From: Ewingella americana
GTDB lineage: Bacteria; Pseudomonadota; Gammaproteobacteria; Enterobacterales; Enterobacteriaceae
Assembly: GCF_006438725.1 (NCBI RefSeq)
Contig: NZ_RCZD01000005.1
Location: forward strand, 437,961 to 501,960
Direction: 5' to 3'
Length of the DNA stretch: 64,000 bases
The notes beneath the pieces were generated by a model, which did not search any database, had not been told where the DNA came from, and saw only the letters and a list, made by a program, of their open reading frames with translations. The position numbers and the translations under genes are program-made. This document shows positions 61,868-64,000 of the stretch, one piece after another; within the stretch, counting starts at the first letter, position 1, and the number at the start of each line of letters is the position of its first letter.

Positions 61868-62891
61868 AACCGAGCACCTCGACTTTCACTTGATTTTCAT
61901 GCAGGAACTGAATGGCTGCCTGCGTACTGGCTTCTTCGCCATGCATTTCCGTCAGCATAATGCCAAATTTCACACCACCGGCGTAATCCATCTGCGCGCT
62001 GATAATATTGTTATTAATGTTGAAGCGGCGAACCACTTCAGATAGCAATGGTGCATCCACCGATTGGCCAGTGAACTCCAGGCGTAATAAAGGAACGCGG
62101 TCTTTTGCCGGTTCAGCGACCAAGCGCTCCGCATAATCATCGGGAATATCCAAATGCAATGTGGACTGAATAAACTGTTGAGCCAGCGGCGTTTTAGGAT
62201 GCGAGAACATTTCGCTGACTTTATCTTTCTCAATCAATTTGCCATCACTGATGACCGCAACCTGATCGCAAATGCGTTTAACAACGTCCATTTCATGGGT
62301 GATCAATAAAATAGTCAGCCCTAAGCGACGGTTAATGTCTTTGAGTAATTCAAGAATAGAACGAGTCGTTGCCGGATCCAACGCACTGGTCGCTTCATCA
62401 CACAGCAAAACCTTAGGATTACTGGCTAAAGCGCGGGCGATCGCCACACGTTGTTTTTGGCCACCGGAAAGATTAGCCGGATAGGCATCATGCTTATCTT
62501 CCAAACCAACGAGCTTCAATAATTCCGCTACACGTTTTTTTATCTCAATTGAAGAGAGATTGTCGAGTTCCAACGGCAAAGCAATATTGCCGAACACGGT
62601 ACGGGAGGAGAGCAAGTTAAAGTGCTGGAAAATCATGCCAATCTGGCGGCGTGCTCGCGTCAGTGCTTTTTCAGAAAATGCCATCAAATCCTGGCCGTCC
62701 ACGAAAATCTGTCCTTCAGTCGGACGTTCCAGCAAATTGACACAACGAATCAGCGTGCTTTTACCCGCACCTGATGCTCCTATCACGCCATAAATCTGTC
62801 CAGCAGGGACGTGAAGGCTCACGTCAGAGAGTGCGACGATAGAACGCGAACCCTGCTGAAACACTTTGGTGATGTTAGAAAGTTTAATCAT
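61860..62891 (-). CDS. metN: Methionine ABC transporter ATPase MetN
   Basis: 343-aa ATPase of the methionine importer. Walker [10 protein letters not shown] near residue 38, signature LSGGQKQR, Walker [14 protein letters not shown], and a C-terminal ACT-like NIL domain (about 265-343) that binds methionine and causes transinhibition. First gene of metNIQ, with MetJ boxes over its promoter. Confidence 0.97.
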   Translation of the reverse strand: MIKLSNITKVFQQGSRSIVALSDVSLHVPAGQIYGVIGASGAGKSTLIRCVNLLERPTEGQIFVDGQDLMAFSEKALTRARRQIGMIFQHFNLLSSRTVFGNIALPLELDNLSSIEIKKRVAELLKLVGLEDKHDAYPANLSGGQKQRVAIARALASNPKVLLCDEATSALDPATTRSILELLKDINRRLGLTILLITHEMDVVKRICDQVAVISDGKLIEKDKVSEMFSHPKTPLAQQFIQSTLHLDIPDDYAERLVAEPAKDRVPLLRLEFTGQSVDAPLLSEVVRRFNINNNIISAQMDYAGGVKFGIMLTEMHGEEASTQAAIQFLHENQVKVEVLGYV

Positions 62892-62963
62892 ATTCTTCTT
62901 ATTCTATCTTTGGGTCGTAGCTTGATGAAAGTGACTCTGTGGCTTACGCCATAAGTATGTCGT

Positions 62964-62995
62964 GGATGCTAAGGCGTCTAGACGTCTAAGTCAAC
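62964..62995 (-). promoter_or_regulatory. metN promoter with tandem MetJ boxes
   Basis: Four adjacent 8-mers: GGATGCTA, AGGCGTCT, AGACGTCT (exact consensus) and AAGTCAAC. On the minus strand they cover a promoter with -35 TTGACT (62994-62989), 17-bp spacer and -10 TAGCAT (62971-62966), so MetJ-SAM would block RNA polymerase. Confidence 0.9.
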
Positions 62996-63067
62996 TGGGA
63001 TAGCATTCTCACTCCACCTTAAAACATGCGATACTACATCTATTAACCCGCCATCAGGAGCCAAGAC

Positions 63068-63634
63068 GTGGCACAGACTGTTCCAGCAATTTTCTTAGAT
63101 AGAGACGGTACCCTTAATGTTGATCATGGGTATGTCCATGAAATCGATGATTTCCAATTTATTGAAGGTGTAATAGAAGCCTGCCTGCAATTGAAGGAAA
63201 TGGGTTTTGCTTTAGTACTGGTGACCAACCAGTCAGGTATTGCACGCGGTAAATTTACCGAAGCACAATTTCTCCGGTTAACGGAATGGATGGATTGGTC
63301 ACTGGCCGACCGTGGTGTCGATCTGGATGGTATCTATTTTTGCCCTCATCATCCTGAAGGTACGGTAGAGGCTTTTACTCAGGTATGTGAATGTCGCAAA
63401 CCAATGCCCGGCATGTTTCTTACCGCAAAAGATGAGTTGAACATCGATATGGCCGCTTCTTATATGGTAGGCGATAAAATCGAAGACATGCAGGCAGCCG
63501 CAGCTGCTGGCGTAGGGCACAAGATATTGGTGAAAAGCGGTAAGCCGGTTACTACAGAAGGTGAGGCGCTGGCAGATGGCGTGCTCGCAAGCCTTGCAGA
63601 GCTGCCTTCTTTCATCAAAAACGCGGCTAAATAA
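63068..63634 (+). CDS. gmhB: D-glycero-beta-D-manno-heptose-1,7-bisphosphate 7-phosphatase
   Basis: HAD phosphatase of the ADP-heptose pathway for LPS inner core. 188 aa (E. coli 191). Nucleophile Asp in [21 protein letters not shown], zinc-binding cysteines and histidines in [12 protein letters not shown] and CECRKP, and [13 protein letters not shown] start at 63068 with AGGAG ten bases upstream. Divergent from metN and upstream of an rRNA operon, as in E. coli (rrnH). Confidence 0.96.
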   Translation: MAQTVPAIFLDRDGTLNVDHGYVHEIDDFQFIEGVIEACLQLKEMGFALVLVTNQSGIARGKFTEAQFLRLTEWMDWSLADRGVDLDGIYFCPHHPEGTVEAFTQVCECRKPMPGMFLTAKDELNIDMAASYMVGDKIEDMQAAAAAGVGHKILVKSGKPVTTEGEALADGVLASLAELPSFIKNAAK

Positions 63635-63684
63635 GGCTTTGTGAATAAAAAACAGGCAAACGAAATAAAACTGTATTTATTCGC

Positions 63685-63712
63685 TTGCCATTCCGGCCCA
63701 GCTCCCTATAAT
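63685..63712 (+). promoter_or_regulatory. rrn P1 promoter
   Basis: -35 TTGCCA, 16-bp spacer, -10 TATAAT, then GCCGCTCC, a GC-rich discriminator; AT-rich UP-like sequence before it. Confidence 0.9.
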
Positions 63713-63804
63713 GCCGCTCCATCGACAGGGAACAACGTGAACAACATCACGAAGTAACCGGGTCGGAAAGATTAAAAACAGCGGCAACCGAATGAAATAA
63801 ACGG

Positions 63805-63832
63805 TTGACACTGAAAGAGGAAAGCGTAATAT
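63805..63832 (+). promoter_or_regulatory. rrn P2 promoter
   Basis: -35 TTGACA, 16-bp spacer, -10 TAATAT followed by ACGCCACC, 120 bp after P1. Confidence 0.9.
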
Positions 63833-63871
63833 ACGCCACCTCGAGTTGCCAAGCGAAAGCGCGTAACTCAC

Positions 63872-63884
63872 TGCTCTTTAACAA
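63872..63884 (+). promoter_or_regulatory. rrn boxA antitermination site
   Basis: TGCTCTTTAACAA, the boxA bound by NusB-NusE in rRNA leaders. Confidence 0.92.
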
Positions 63885-64000
63885 TTTATCAGACAATCTG
63901 TGTGGGCACTCACAAGACGATATCAGCCACTTCGGTGGCAAAAAATATCAAGTCTTAAAGAGTGACCAAGCAGTAATTCATTTAAGTGAATTATTACGAA

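Larger units (their letters stand above)
63635..64000 (+). other. rRNA operon promoter and leader region
   Basis: 366 bp without a protein gene: an A/T-rich upstream element, P1, P2, boxA and a leader with a hairpin GCCAC-TTCG-GTGGC (63928-63941). By comparison with E. coli the 16S 5' end should lie less than about 100 bases past the window. Confidence 0.9.

Overview
This is chromosomal DNA of a gamma-proteobacterium of the order Enterobacterales. Gene content and order (barA-relA-mazG-pyrG-eno, cysJIH, cysG-cysDNC, ftsB-ispDF-truD, surE-pcm-nlpD-rpoS, recA-recX-alaS-csrA, gshA-luxS, metNIQ-gmhB-rrn), the LexA and MetJ sites, ERIC repeats and the MicA small RNA all fit this. The direct rpoS-mutS neighbourhood and a cysG inside the sulfate-activation operon suggest a Yersinia/Serratia/Rahnella-type member rather than Escherichia; the genus is an inference.

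Layout. 1-3.6 kb: a D-amino-acid deaminase-like gene cut by the window edge, convergent with a cellobiose/chitobiose-type PTS pair (IIA, IIC, no IIB) preceded by a LacI-type palindrome. 3.6-13.1 kb: barA, then relA, mazG, pyrG and eno; rlmD, which sits between barA and relA in E. coli, is absent. 13.1-16.4 kb: an RpiR regulator divergent from a IIC-IIB permease and nanE, a likely N-acetylmannosamine uptake unit. 16.4-30 kb: queE, queD, a periplasmic hydrolase, and sulfate assimilation genes (cysJIH, iap, cysG-DNC), with three ERIC elements, one inside cysJIH, and a 134-bp palindromic element. 30-32.8 kb: ygbE, ftsB, ispD, ispF, truD.

32.8-39.05 kb: an accessory island between truD and surE, bounded by a 15-bp direct repeat. 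It holds decayed phage tail genes and an AT-rich gtr-type surface-glycan modification cluster (GT-C transferase, small EamA/SMR-like protein, family-2 glycosyltransferase, GtrA). The island separates surE from the start codon and ribosome-binding site still visible at the end of truD. I read it as the tail-gtr end of a degraded prophage.

39-64 kb: surE-pcm-nlpD-rpoS, mutS, mltB, pncC, recA-recX, alaS, csrA, a tRNA-Ser plus triple tRNA-Arg cluster, yqaB-yqaA, gshA, micA, luxS, proS, rcsF-trmO, metNIQ under MetJ control, gmhB, and the promoters and leader of an rRNA operon whose 16S gene begins beyond the window.

The most notable signals are the truD/surE insertion and its effect on surE, the gtr cluster with two candidate flippases, the ManNAc PTS unit, the tandemly duplicated cysI start behind an ERIC element, and a 54-bp perfect palindrome between luxS and proS.
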